From positions 62,001 through 126,000 of the forward strand of contig WPDH01000034.1 of NCBI GenBank assembly GCA_019137255.1: 64,000 nt of DNA, given 5' to 3'. A model generated the notes under the pieces. That model was not told the origin of the DNA. It made no database searches and saw only the letters and a program-made list of their open reading frames with translations. A program made the position numbers and the translations under genes. Each line of letters begins with the position of its first letter. Within the stretch, counting starts at the first letter, position 1. The stretch is from Corinectria fuckeliana (taxonomy: Eukaryota; Ascomycota; Sordariomycetes; Hypocreales; Nectriaceae). Shown piece by piece: positions 1 to 10,927 of the stretch.

Positions 1-340
1 TCGATAGTAGCCTCCGGGCAGATTGACTTCATTCCCGGTCAGCTCTAGCCCCATGGTCCAGCCCGCCTTGACAGACTTTCGCAATGTGGCGAGCAGCTCA
101 TCCGGTAAGAGCTCGAAGCCGCAGTACTTGCCGCCTCCACGCCCAATGGCAGCATAGCAGTGCCGGATGGTTCGGACTTCGGTAATGATGTCCAGCACAT
201 ACTCCAGGCTGTTATTGGTGTATGCACGTATGTCTTCTCCACATGTCGAGGAGTGGTAGTCAACGGCCTTCTCGGCACCATAGCCCTCCACCATAGTGAT
301 GTTCTTCGGGGAGCATGTGGTGATGACCCGGTAGCCAGAC
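1..340 (-). pseudogene. Enoyl reductase / zinc-type alcohol dehydrogenase fragment (partial)
   Basis: The minus strand reads open from 340 to the window edge, about 113 codons. It shows the C-terminal half of a medium-chain dehydrogenase of the fungal trans-enoyl reductase (LovC-like) kind: a GYRVITTCSPKN strand-turn, GYGAEKAVDYHS, EYVLDIITEV, then CYAAIGRGGGKYCGFE and GLELTGNEVNLPGGYYR. Members of this family are NADPH-dependent reductases that work alone or beside polyketide synthases. The start is set by a possible splice acceptor (TTGCTTAG at 350-341), which gives the expected Leu/Ser-Gly-Tyr context. An in-frame TAG lies a little upstream, and I find no exon with the catalytic N-terminal half or the GxMAxQLA cofactor motif in the next kilobase. 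The 3' end is outside the window. It is either a 5'-truncated relic or a gene whose early exons I cannot see. The family call is fairly sure; the status is not. Confidence 0.65.
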
Positions 341-1256
341 CTAAGCAAAAACAATGGATCTGAGTCTCGGGCGTAAAACTATTAACAGGGGGCGGTTGTT
401 ATGATGGTGAGACGCGGGCGGTCCAGGGAAACTTCGGTTGTTGCGGCAACGAAATGAGGCGAGGCTAGAGGGACGGGCCGGAATTCGAGTCTAAATACCA
501 AAGAGAAACCTGGGAGCGAATGGAAGGATTCAATTACAGCCCAATTCTAGGACTTATGCCAAGGGGCCCAGATTTGGGATTCCGGCCCCAAAACGAAGAT
601 CAAGGTGGCCTCCCGGTTGAAGTCGTGAGAGTAGGCAAACTCAACACACGAGCAGCTATAAAGACAAAGAAAGAAGATGAGGCATCTATCATGTATCAGC
701 TGGTGGACAGAAAAAACCTAGGAGTGGCTGTTCATGATGCCCCGAATCCAGAGAGAAGTGAGAAATAAACAAATATTATTGCCTGTGGGAGTAAATATGA
801 AGTGAGAGCGAGTCAAGCGCGCTCCGCGTCTTCTAACTACCTATTTAGCAGCTGTTTTCAGTTGCCAACATATATAGACAACAATGATCCTCAGAATGCG
901 CTCGTAGATGTTCCATCTGTGCACCTAGGTCAGTTTAGTGCTGTTTGACCCCCAGAGTCATTGGAATGCGAGTTATGGGCGCCGTGGAATCAAATATGGT
1001 GGTTCCAAGGGAGGCAACGGACTAGAGTAAGTGATTGATTGCGTCAGAGCCGGGGAGCTAAAGGTCGTCACACGTCACAGCTGCTCTTATACCTGAGGAT
1101 CGGCATGAGGCTAAATTCTGAGTCAGCTTCAGACCCGTCGAAACAAACAAACAAAATGGACTAGCTTGTCCTTGGTCTTACACCAGAACACGTTCAGAGG
1201 TGGTCATCTCATCAATTTCAATTTCAAGCTTTCAAAGCATCAAAAGCAAAGCCTTG
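341..1256. other. Intergenic, no supported gene
   Basis: Only short overlapping ORFs on both strands, none with a recognisable domain. It separates the truncated reductase from the hemerythrin-like gene. One 82-codon plus-strand ORF (520-768) has no recognisable features and is not called. Confidence 0.5.
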
Positions 1257-2120
1257 CTATCGTTCGATGCCAGTTCTGCCAAGAGCATACAGCTCCCGAG
1301 GTCTCCCAGAACTGTCACAGCTAGCAAACTTCCACCACCCAGAGTGAACCAGCCCCCCCAAGTTGACCAACAACCACCGAATAGGCCCCGGGATATGCGG
1401 CCAATACTCCCATATCCCGTCCTCGTACGTCCGATCCAGGTTGAAGAAGAAGAACATGGCGACATCTGTGATCCCCCCTCGCGTGACGGAATTGCCGCCC
1501 CATTTGTCAAACGGCACTTTAGCCTTGGCCTCCTCCGGGCTGTCTTCTTTCGGGGTCTTTGGGTGTGCAGCCAGGCTGGCAATCTTGTCGATTTCGGACC
1601 GGAAATGATCTGAAGCTGGCTTCTGGAGCCTGTCCATGATTTCAATCAGGGCCGCCGCTGGCAAATCCTTGGCATTCGACAGGCCCGTCAGGTAAGTCTG
1701 GAATTCGTCCAGGATGGGAACAAAGGCATCTGTGCTAGTCAATTTGTGGCCAATGGATTACCAAGCATAGCAAGTCAGCTTGCCGTGCTCCTCATACTCG
1801 GCGTGGAAGACATTCTCTCCCAGTAGCTGCTCGGTCATCGGGAAATAGCCAGACTCCTCCTCGATGGTATGCGTCTTGACGAACTTGTACCAAGTCAGAC
1901 AATACCCGACGAAGTCCGTCTTGTCTGCTTCTGTCACGTGTGGTGCCTGCTGGTAGATGGTGTTGTAGCCCCGGAAAATGGCGTTGTGGACGTTGCACAT
2001 ATGCCTGGCGCCATCGGTCCACATGTCTTTCTGTTAAACCTGTGAGTATTGAGCCACTCGGCCTACTGCGGTGCCTTTTTATCTAACCTTGCCCGTGAGA
2101 AAGACGGGTGTGGGTATCAT
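1257..2120 (-). CDS. Hemerythrin-like (HHE) domain protein
   Basis: Three exons on the minus strand: 2120-2088, 2030-1784 and 1729-1257, giving about 250 residues. Intron 1 (2087-2031) is GT-AG. Intron 2 (1783-1730, 54 bp) is GC-AG, and removing it restores the family reading EYEEHDAFVPILDEF. Metal-ligand candidates of the four-helix hemerythrin fold are visible: His26 (HNAIFRGYN), His65 with Glu69 (FVKTHTIEEE) and His93 (EYEEH). A conserved fungal C-terminal part contains a Leu-Asp-Arg-Thr stretch and GPIRWLLVNLGG. Fungal proteins of this type are uncharacterised cytosolic di-iron candidates. The start ATG at 2120 is the first in frame. Just upstream a Trp-Ala-Asp-Ala-Leu reading, typical of the family N-terminus, sits in a different frame, so the 5' end may be frameshifted and the gene weakened. 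Domain call firm; start uncertain. Confidence 0.75.
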
Positions 2121-3377
2121 GCTTAGAGCGCATCGGCCCAGCGTCTGGGGTTGGCATTTGCTGACGATGCCATGCTCGACTAGAGCTGGAGTAAAGATTC
2201 TTATTCAGTTCCTCGATGAACGAAGAACAGGCTTTGACCAGTTGTTTTGTAGTGCCGAGGGCGCCAAACAGGATCTGTGCTTGTAAGCACTAATTCGCAA
2301 GGCGTCATGCCGCGCGGGCACAGTAGGCGCGTAGTTGAGGCTAATTCGAAATACACCCAATCCGGGCGATGCTTATCGCAACCAAAATAGACGGCATGCT
2401 GCATGAATGCGACATACAGGGCCTTTACGATGCAAATAACCGTAAGCTGAGCTAACGCCGTCGATGTAGCAACTGAAGTCGCTCCCACAGTTTGACACTC
2501 CTTCGTAAGACCAAACTTTGCACGATGTTGACGAGAGCTTTCGTTGATGGCCTATGAAAATACGTATCATCAGTCCGACCCAGAGCGTCGGCGGTAACCT
2601 CTGCAAAGGCTTCGACAGACCAGTAGCTCTGTGGAGTTGAAACTTGCTGCCTTGTCAATGCGTTTCGGGTACTCCCCAGCCCATTCCGGAAGTTGTGAAG
2701 ATTGTCGTTGTCAAGAACGATGGAATCGCCTGGCAGGGAGGGCCTAAGCAACTGTACTTAGTTGCCCAAGTTCTATCAAAATAATGTTCAATCGATCTTG
2801 GACATCAAGGCTATGGAGATAAGACCCGAGCTTTATTGGTCATCTACAATAGTCAACCGCGCGACCATCTCCAGAGCGGAATGGCATGGCGTCGCGACGC
2901 GATTGCATGCTTCAGCAAGGATCCCGGGCGGATATTCAGCCTTGCAGGGCAGATGGCTAAACTCAAAGAGGTCAACTCTAAGCGAATATTAATAGAGCAG
3001 TCCGATATATGACGCAGTTCACAGGACGTAGGCCGATACCAAAGTCTAGCGGGCTCGGAGTCGATATATCCCAGGGTATCAGTCGTTGGATAGAATCCAC
3101 TCCTGGTATCTCCTGTTTATTGCCTGAGATGTAAGCGAAGTCGTCGGAAGAGCTATGAACTTCAAAGTCGATCCAAGTCCCATGCGTCATAAGTGATAAG
3201 TGCGGGGTGAGTCCGGGGAAGCGCGCGCGAGCTGAATAAGTGCATCGGACCTCAACGTGAGAGGCCACTAGAAAGTCCTCTGCGTGTGCTGTAGAGCTTC
3301 GGAAACTCTGAAGACCCCGAACCCGAAGATGTCGTCTCCGCATTACAAGCATATGCGATGAGACATGCAATCAGAAT
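2121..3377. other. Region with unassigned minus-strand ORFs
   Basis: Two minus-strand ORFs stand out: 2751-2452 (99 codons, preceded by a splice-acceptor-like AACTAAGTACAG) and 3370-2978 (130 codons). The first has protein-like composition (STPQSYWSVEAFAEVTADAL) but I do not recognise a family. The second overlaps the NmrA promoter and looks accidental. No gene is called. Confidence 0.3.
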
Positions 3378-3385
3378 TATAAATA
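3378..3385 (+). promoter_or_regulatory. TATA box of the NmrA-like gene
   Basis: TATAAATA, 81 bp before the ATG at 3466, with a pyrimidine/A-rich leader between. Placement fits a fungal core promoter. Confidence 0.6.
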
Positions 3386-3465
3386 GGGCCACTTCTACAT
3401 CCAGTATGCTGAATACAAACTCACCCAAGCTCATCTTTCCACAACCGCTCAATTCTACAGAAAAC

Positions 3466-4466
3466 ATGGCACCTCTCAAGAACGTTCTACTACTGGGAGT
3501 ATGCGGAGACCAACTTCACCAGAAACACAACTGACATCGGCGTTAGGGAGCAGGCACTCTGGGGTCTCCAATCATCAAAGCTCTGTCTGCAAACGGATCT
3601 TTCATCTCCGTTCTCAGTCGTCCAGACTCCAAGTCCACGTTCCCTGCGAGCATCAAGAGGCTTACGAGCGACTTCACCAAGTCCTCCCTGGTCGACTCTT
3701 TCAGAGGACAAGATGCAGTCGTTGATCTGGTGGCTCAAGCCTCTCTAGATGACCGCAAGAAATTCATTGACGCAGCTGTCGACGCCGGAGTCAAGAGATT
3801 CATTCTTAGCGAGTTCAGTGGGAATATGGGCAATGAGGCCAATGTCTCCATCATACCCATGTTCTCAGACCGTGTGGCAGTCCGCGACTACGCCAAAGCA
3901 AAGGCCGATGCAGCCCCCGGCTTTTCCTTCACGACAGTCTCGAATGGACCATTTTACGACTGGGTATGTATTTATGGTGACGGGTATGGGCCATGCTTAT
4001 ACTCTACCAGGCGCTCAAGAATGGCTTCATTGGTTTTAACCTTGCAGCCCACACTGCCACGATTTACGGCGATGGCAATCAGCCAGCCAGTATGACCACC
4101 CTGAGCTCTGTCGGCCAAGCCGTAGCAGGCATTCTCGCCAAGCCTGCCGAGACAGCCAATAAGAGCTTGTTCATCGCCTCTTTCACGCCCACGCAGAATG
4201 AGATACTGGCGGTCTTGGAGGAGATCTCGGGGAAAAAGTGGGAAGTGAACAGGATCGGCATCGCCGACGCCATTGCTCGGGGATTTCAGGCGCTGGGCAA
4301 GGGGGACATGTCCGGGTTCGTTGGTGTTCTGATGGGTAGCACGTATGGGCCGGGAAACGGGAACGACTTCCCGAAGAGCGGTGAGTTGAGCAACGAGTTG
4401 CTCGGTCTTCCCAAGGACGATCTCAAGGCGGTTACAGCTGCTATCGTAGAGGGTAAAGATGTTTGA
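3466..4466 (+). CDS. NmrA-like / isoflavone reductase-like NAD(P)-binding protein
   Basis: Three exons (3466-3498, 3547-3963, 4011-4466) encode 301 residues; both introns are short GT-AG (48 and 47 bp) and keep frame. Splicing exon 1 to exon 2 creates the dinucleotide-binding loop LLLGGAGTLGSP (residues 8-19), a GGxGxxG Rossmann motif, followed by a first basic strand ending VLSRPDSK. FSGNMGNE and FTTVSNGPFYDW are family landmarks of the NmrA/PCBER group (atypical short-chain dehydrogenases), which act as NAD(P)H-dependent reductases or redox-sensing regulators. The Lys of the classical active site is not securely identifiable. The gene is intact, stands alone, and is preceded by a TATA box. 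Substrate unknown. Confidence 0.85.
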
Positions 4467-5828
4467 GGAGGTGGGTTTAGGATGGGTCAGAAACTGGGTG
4501 ACTTCGGCGACAACTGAGTAATATCATGGAACCAACTGAGCGGTGCTTTAAGATCATTGGTGCATGCGAATTTGAGACAATCATGTGCTGTAGAGTGCCC
4601 GCCGACCTAGTACGACACAGCCGCTGTCGTCCTTCAGCTACCTTCCGTGCTGTCACCAATGTTCATCTTCATTGCTTCTCTAGAGCCCTTTACATCTTCG
4701 CGGCCAGAGTGACCTTCCAACCTCACCAAGGCCTCATCGCGTAAGGGTCGCGGTGAATCTGGGTCAGCTGCTGTTATTTGAAGTCGGACCAGTAGTGAGT
4801 CTCGGCGCAAGTATCCTCGTCCTTCACCACATACGCTATGACCTCACGGTCTCATCATCGACCTGCAGTCATAACGCAGGGCGACAGGCATTGTTCTGTA
4901 AGTGATCAATGACACCATTCAAGCCGTGTATCTGGTACTGTTGACGTCGTCCCTTGTGATAAAGCATCCAGTATATATCTATAGATTGCTAACTCAAGCC
5001 TCTGGGGAGGCTGCCTGCGACGGGCTATAGGGGGGCAAAGGGAAATGCTTACCCCATGGAATTGTTTTCCTGTAGATTTGTATGGCCTCTGGCCTGTGGT
5101 TCCTTTTTATGACCAAATACCCAGGAACTGAAGAAGAAGGTTTGGTGTGATGGTGGTGTGATGAGGGTGAGAGATGAGCGGTTTCTTTGCAGCCTGGAGC
5201 GGAAGATGCGATTGCATAGAGACAAATTGCTTCGAGTTTGATTGCCCAGGTATGAGACCAAACCATGGCAGTTATCCTCTGCCATTCGCGAGTTTTAATA
5301 AATGGAAATTATGCGTTCGGACAGGTGCTGTCAGCTATCATGAACCGTTGTATTGCTGGCTTATTGACGTTGCCCAACCAATACAATCTTTCTATTTATT
5401 AGGAATGATCTCACTGAGCTTTCGCTTGAGATGAGAACCTCTGCGAGTGACAACAGCCACAAACACACACGAAGGACTCAGTCCATTCGCAAACCTGCAG
5501 CTTGTCTCTTAAGATCCCCACCAACGACTCGTTTGTTACTCGTCAAAGACAGAGTTGCGGTCTTTGGTGCTGCGATACCCACCGAGAGCGACGCGCAACA
5601 GCGGGACCAACTCAGTGGACGCCAGCATCTCTAGAATAGACCGTACCTTGATACCCTTTGGCTCTGACGACGCGGAATTCCACGCTGCCCATAGGTTCGA
5701 CGATTCCATATCTAACGAAGCCCTTAGCCTAATGGTCTAAATATCTAATACCGGCGGCCCAGACTAGATTCTCTGCTCACTCGAAATATCCTTCTTGCCG
5801 AAACACGTGACGTTATGGACATACTCTA
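4467..5828. other. Intergenic, no supported gene
   Basis: Only short ORFs below 90 codons with no domain. A minus-strand stretch around 5720-5550 reads 57 codons from an ATG and ends in a natural-looking TAA, but shares nothing with the adjacent kinase and is not called. Confidence 0.5.
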
Positions 5829-6744
5829 TCAATATGGCTTAGCGACGTACTTATCAATATCAGGAAACGTGTGAGAGATAGAGCAAAAGCGAACTTCTGG
5901 TGGCCGAATTTCGAGCGGTGTGTACGACTGAAGCCTCGATTCTTCCGACGGTCGAAAGGCTACACCGAAGTCTACAAGCAGGAGCTTCGCGTCAGAGAGC
6001 GAGATATCCTCGCTTGGCTGGCCGAGCCATATTGGCGAAATGGCGTGTGAAGGGACACCAGGCGAAAGTGGCTTTCCGTCTAGCCTGACTATGGGCTCGG
6101 GTTCAGGTGCTCCGAGCTTGTCATACAGCTGTTCTTCTGAGAGATTGTCAAGAACTGATGGCAGACGCAGGAGGATGTTGCCTAGATGAAGATCTGCGGA
6201 AAGAATTGTCAAAATACACTCTTCAAGGCCTTCGTGGGCTCTTACCTCCGTGGACATATCCTCGGTCATGAACTCGGGTGATAGCGACGGCAAGCTGAGC
6301 AGCAAGAGCTCGAGAAACCTCAAGCTGAAAAAAACGAGCATTGGACGCCTCCTTGGTATCAGCAAGGCTACATCTTGCTGGATTTGTTACGAGGCAAAAA
6401 TGTGTCCCGTTGGGTCCACGCAGGCTGAAATGATCACGAACGACTGGTAGAAAGGACTTTCCCCGGCCTTTGTATTCGAAAGCAGGATCAGTGATGCGAG
6501 ATAAGACGTCGATCTCACGTTGGTCCGAGTCTGAGGTGCCCACTTTGATGGCAGCATATGTTGATAGTTGCTGGTCTTTCGCTAGCCAAATAGTCGAGAA
6601 TGACCCATGACCAAGCTTGTGCACTATGTGGTATCGTTCATGAAGGTAGTCGCCAATCTGTACCGGGTGGTAGCCCCCAGGCTGGTAATACTCGAGGTTT
6701 TCGACCGCGTCGATGAGTTCGTAGACAAAGCGCGACGTGGACAT
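5829..6744 (-). pseudogene. SRPK-like serine/threonine protein kinase, C-lobe truncated
   Basis: Exons 6744-6246 and 6193-5829 (intron 52 bp, GTAAGA...GCAG) give 287 residues. The start at 6744 gives the typical fungal SRPK-like N-terminus (YELIDAVENLEYYQPGGYHPV). Visible kinase elements are the glycine loop LGHGSFSTIWLAKD, the AAIKVG lysine, the catalytic loop GYVHGDLHLGNILL completed exactly by the splice, and the DFG segment LLLVDFGVAF. It then reads IRPPEVRF...TFPDI and stops ten codons later, where relatives continue with DIWSLA and roughly another hundred residues. The base run after DI is ATAAGT, one change from a GTAAGT donor, so a lost splice donor could explain the truncation. Such kinases phosphorylate SR-type proteins. 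I infer a broken gene; an undetected further exon is the alternative. Confidence 0.65.
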
Positions 6745-7313
6745 TCTTGAGCAAAAGCCGACGGCCGAAGCGCGAGCCGCGCTTGTGCGACGCTGAAATG
6801 GCAACCGAAAGGGAGAGAAGCGACCCATCGCGACGGCACAGAGTGATGGTCGTGTTTTTTGGCGGACCGGAAGCTGGATTGCTAAACAAAAGGTGGTCGT
6901 CGTGTCTCTCAGGCTCCGCACTATCTACTAGCATGGCGAGGCAGCTTCATCACGTGTACCGCGACTTGCTTAGGTGTTGGAGGGTGTTGGCACCCAGCCT
7001 GTTCGACATATACTTCGATTGACTGTAATTCATTACGGCATAAATAATTGATCATAAAGTCTGATGCTTTATTAATTAGCTAAAGCTAGTACAATACTCA
7101 GGGCATCTTGGAGACTTTGAAGTAGCACACCTCCACCCCACTTCCACCAACATGATCAATTTCGATAACTCGTTGGTTTGCCAGAGCACCTACGCTTTGC
7201 GATGAACACCTACCTATTAAGTAAGAACTGTAGCTGCACTTTTGCGCGTGCGCAAATGTGAAAGGCGGCGCGTGCTTGTCCCAACTTGTCTTGGCGCCCA
7301 GGTGCTCGATCTT
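6745..7313. other. Intergenic between kinase and orphan ORF
   Basis: The 5' flank of the kinase. The reading frame continues upstream of the chosen ATG for 59 codons without family resemblance. From about 7020 to 7100 the sequence is AT-rich. Confidence 0.4.
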
Positions 7314-7796
7314 CTACATGGATTCTGATGCGAGAGTTGCCAGCATCGACAACTCACGATTATAGACAGTCGTGGGGAACACATGACTGGTCTTCTGAAA
7401 GCCGGCTACGAACTCGTACGAAAAGTAGGGGTTGAGAGACGGGTAATACAAAGCCATGAAGCAGTCTTTACTTCGGTAGGCCTCAGCAAGGTCACTAGCT
7501 ACAGCATCATCTAGGGAAAGGTACACCTTCTTCCCATACGCGTTCTGTGTGTGAAGAAGGGAAGTTCGGGGACTTAAGCGAATTCTGAGAGAAAAAATTG
7601 CTTCCACGTGATCATGCGTCCGAATAGCAACATTAATACTATGCACGCAAGACTCAACCCCCGTGGACAGCAATTCCTCCACCATGACTCTAGCCGCTTG
7701 GTATTCATCTCGATGCTCAGCTAGCGTCAAGCAAGCCTCTGACGGGCTGATGTTGATCAGGACTGTCAGCTGCCTGAGACCTAAGACAGACATCAT
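7314..7796 (-). CDS. Hypothetical protein, 160 aa
   Basis: Single uninterrupted ORF with its own ATG and stop. No signal peptide, membrane segment or known motif is visible. The sequence is mixed, with a central HDHVEAIFSLRIRLSPRTSL stretch and Ser/Tyr-rich C-terminus (ALYYPSLNPYFSYEF). It lies in an accessory stretch beside a broken kinase and has no partner gene. It may be a small lineage-specific gene, a remnant, or a chance ORF. Confidence 0.3.
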   Translation of the reverse strand: MMSVLGLRQLTVLINISPSEACLTLAEHRDEYQAARVMVEELLSTGVESCVHSINVAIRTHDHVEAIFSLRIRLSPRTSLLHTQNAYGKKVYLSLDDAVASDLAEAYRSKDCFMALYYPSLNPYFSYEFVAGFQKTSHVFPTTVYNRELSMLATLASESM

Positions 7797-9626
7797 CGCA
7801 TTATGATAGTTCGTCTTGGTAACTGCCAGTAATTTTCAATAACTCTGCGCAGATCCAAACCCCCAGCCAGCCACAAAACGAAGTAAAAGTGACAGCTCTC
7901 AACTGTTACACCGGTCCATCATACGATTAAGTAACAGATATCGACTGGTACTGACAAGAGGCGTGGTCTAGACTTGGGCCCGCCATCCACTTGAGCATAC
8001 GACGCGTAGTTTTGAGTGCGGCCAAGATGCTGGCGGCTGTGGCTTGCCGTGAATACGCTGACATGAACCAAAGATCAATGAGCAATAACGCACCCGCAAT
8101 CACGCCACATGATTTGTGCAATCCCCACTGGTTGCGGCATGTGTGCAGAGACCTTTTGTCTTTTTCGGTCCATCAATGCTGTAACCTCCTGCTCCCGTCA
8201 GACGACACACCAGGAAGTCGAAATGACTACCCAGATACAGGGCCCTCCAAGAGGAGCTCGAAACGTCATGTACTCATTCAGGCTCTTTTTATTCATTGAT
8301 CTAATGGTGTCCCTGTTGGTCCTAGGGTACGAAGAGTCTAGGACTGTGATGGCGCTAAATAACGGGCTGCCCTACTCGTTCCACTTTATCAAAAGCAACA
8401 AGCAGTACTCTATCCACTCAGGGACGAACCAGTCGCTTTAGTGAGACTTGTGAGACCGACCCCTGATGTGCATCATCTTAACAGCTTTAGACAGCTAGCC
8501 AGGTGAGCTTTGCTACCTTTTCCAAGTGGACAGATGTGTCAATGCATTAAGAGAATCGGAACCCAACTCCCATCTAGGTTTGTTATGGCTCAGAATACTA
8601 TAGCATCCCTTCGGCTGCGATTCCATTTACGAAGAACAACCAGCTCGTTATGATGTTCCTCAGAGTACGAGACGCTGTCGTCGTTAACCCCTGGCGGAGG
8701 CGGGAGTAGACAGACCAGGGTTGGAAGCTACTAAATTATGCTTTGCGCTTCCACGTCATCAAGATCCATCGGCCTCCCGCCTTCATCTGCTAGCATCTTC
8801 AGGGAATGGAGAAAGGAGGGTGAAAGACAAGGGTCGTTGGTCGTGATCTACTCGCTTCGCGATTCCCCTACGGATGGAAAGCCTCCCGGTGCTATATCAT
8901 AATTAGTGGGACTCCATTGCAACATGCCCGAAGGCAAGTCCTAGTATCACGTCTCAGTGACCAGCTGAACGAAGGTCGAGACCTTGATGGTGAAGATCTG
9001 TCACCTCTATTGACGCGATGGCGTACACTACTGAACCGTGATTTTATGGATCTGCTGGGACAATATCAAGGCAAACGTATGCTAGTTTCGAAACGAGAGG
9101 TTGCAGATGCGCGCGTGCGGCGTGTATCCGTCGTAGCGTCTATAGATCGTTAAGCCACCACCAATCAATGCTAACGATGAGCATTCGGCTTGCAGTGCGT
9201 GACGTCCCCTCATCATCCGGTGAATATGTTGGGATGCAGTCTGCAGGATGCGGCTTTACACAGTCGAGCTGAAGTCAACACGCCGAGACAAAAGTCGGAA
9301 GCGGCATCCGCATTAGCGAGACCTCAGCCGGTGCTGGAGGCCGAGCTTGTCTAGAATAGTGTGGCCTGCGAGAAGAAGCAACCTAGACTATCGCCAGGCT
9401 AATACACCGGTTGCCTAAGCGCTAACAGTGCCGCGCTTACGATGGACCAAGTGGCTTCCTATTGAGAACGCCCACCGGCGATCGTAGAGTCTGGGCCTCG
9501 ATGGCGAGAACGACGCGTACACGGAACGCGCAGCCGACACTGGGAGCTCAACGCAGCGCAGATTCGTGACTTGTGAAGTCATGTCCTAGAGCAAGAACAA
9601 CCAGCCTCGTAGGACCTGACATTGGT
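7797..9626. other. Gene-free stretch of about 1.8 kb
   Basis: No supported gene. Overlapping ORFs at 8109-8441 (plus) and 8917-9153 (plus) lack domains; the latter has some protein-like character (DLSPLLTRWRTLLNRDFMDL) and may be a remnant. Nothing repetitive is evident. Confidence 0.4.
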
Positions 9627-9634
9627 TATAAATA
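9627..9634 (+). promoter_or_regulatory. TATA box
   Basis: TATAAATA 106 bp before the ATG at 9740, followed by a CA/CT-rich leader typical of fungal 5' UTRs and an AAAC-like context (CGCACAATGG) at the start codon. Confidence 0.6.
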
Positions 9635-9739
9635 CAACCTCTAAGCCCGCCTTCCCAGCATCTCATCATCTACCAACACATCTTCTGCTCTACCTCCAAC
9701 AATCTTCACACCAATATTCAACTCCCACAACCACGCACA

Positions 9740-10109
9740 ATGGCTTCTGTCTCCTTCACCGACAACTGGGTCATCACCCAGGCCAACGCTTCTGTCAACT
9801 ACATCGACCTCGGCTTCGCCAACACCAACAAGCTCGCGAACAACACCACCACCACGACCGCCGTCACTGGCAAGTCCCAGAAGGCCGTTGTCCACTACAA
9901 CAACAACAACCCGCCCCCCAAGACATTCAGGGTCACCAAGGAAGTCTCCTTCCCCGACTCCACCCATGTGACGATTACGGGTAAGTTGATTAACTCCCTC
10001 TGCGAACTTGGATCGAAGCTAACAAACATCTTCAGGAGGAGGCCCCAATGACAATGTCATTGAGGCCGTCGATACCCTCAACAACAGAGCTGTCTGGAGC
10101 GTTGTCTAA
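9740..10109 (+). CDS. Small hypothetical protein, 104 aa, Asn/Thr-rich
   Basis: Two exons, 9740-9980 and 10036-10109, joined through a 55 bp intron (GTAAGT...TTCAG) that restores THVTITGGGPNDNVIEA. The frame closes at TAA 10107-10109. The protein has no signal peptide and no Cys; it has runs of Thr and Asn (residues 34-40 and 54-57) flanked by alternating hydrophobic segments, suggesting a small beta-rich cytosolic protein. I do not recognise a family. The clean TATA box, good start context and consensus intron make it a real, probably well-expressed gene. It faces the 153-residue orphan gene at 11,488 convergently. Confidence 0.65.
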
Positions 10110-10927
10110 ATGAACGACTGGTGCCCGTTCGCTTGGTAACTTATGTGTCTTATGTCGGGAGGTTTGTCACCGGTGCCGGATTCGTGCGAGTCCGGAAGAG
10201 GTTTTCCTCACTGTGGATAAGATTTGCATGGTGGACTGCGATTCAATCGGGGGGGATGAATGCAATGCTTTGTTTTGAGCTGTTTGGTAGTTAGTTTCAG
10301 GTATCGAATACAGTCGAAGCAGCCTTGATCTCATCATGACACCTCGGAACCCACTGCGCGTTGGTGCTCTTTTCCCCTGATGCATCTACTGTACATGATT
10401 GCCTCTATGTCAACGAGCACATCGATTCAAGCTCTCTCCGTGATGTCTGACTTACTTTGATTGCGCTTTCACGATTTCTTCACTCATTCCGAGCACCCTG
10501 TGCCTCGGGCTTCTGGTCTTGATCTACTTGCCTTGGAAGACATCACAACATTTGGTGATGCTCCTGCTCCGTTGTCGAGTCATTCTCGATGCTGTGGTGG
10601 ATTTGAAAGTTGAGGATGTGCCGTGAAAACGTCAAAGTGTACATTGCAGATGGTCATCCAAGACGCGAGCGATGAAGCAGCCATGTCTGGCGCGTCTCCA
10701 GCGGTAGCAAACGTAGACAGTACAAGCCAGATATACAATTTGACCTCTTCACTATTTTAGTTAAAACTGCTGCAGGCAAAGTCTTTCATTTCAATCTCAT
10801 CGAAAAAATCCCACGTCTGATCTCAAAGAGCCATGAACGTTGGGTGCACTTTTAGCCGCCACTGAATGATAACATCTACGGACCAGATACCCTTTCAAGC
10901 CAGCCTGGGGTCAAGTCTGCTTTCCAC
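10110..10927. other. Shared 3' region of two convergent genes
   Basis: AT-balanced sequence between two convergent stop codons; no further gene seen. Confidence 0.5.

Noticed and set aside
9622..9984. 120-codon ORF with His/Gln runs
   Set aside because: Shadow frame of the 104-residue gene starting at 9,740.
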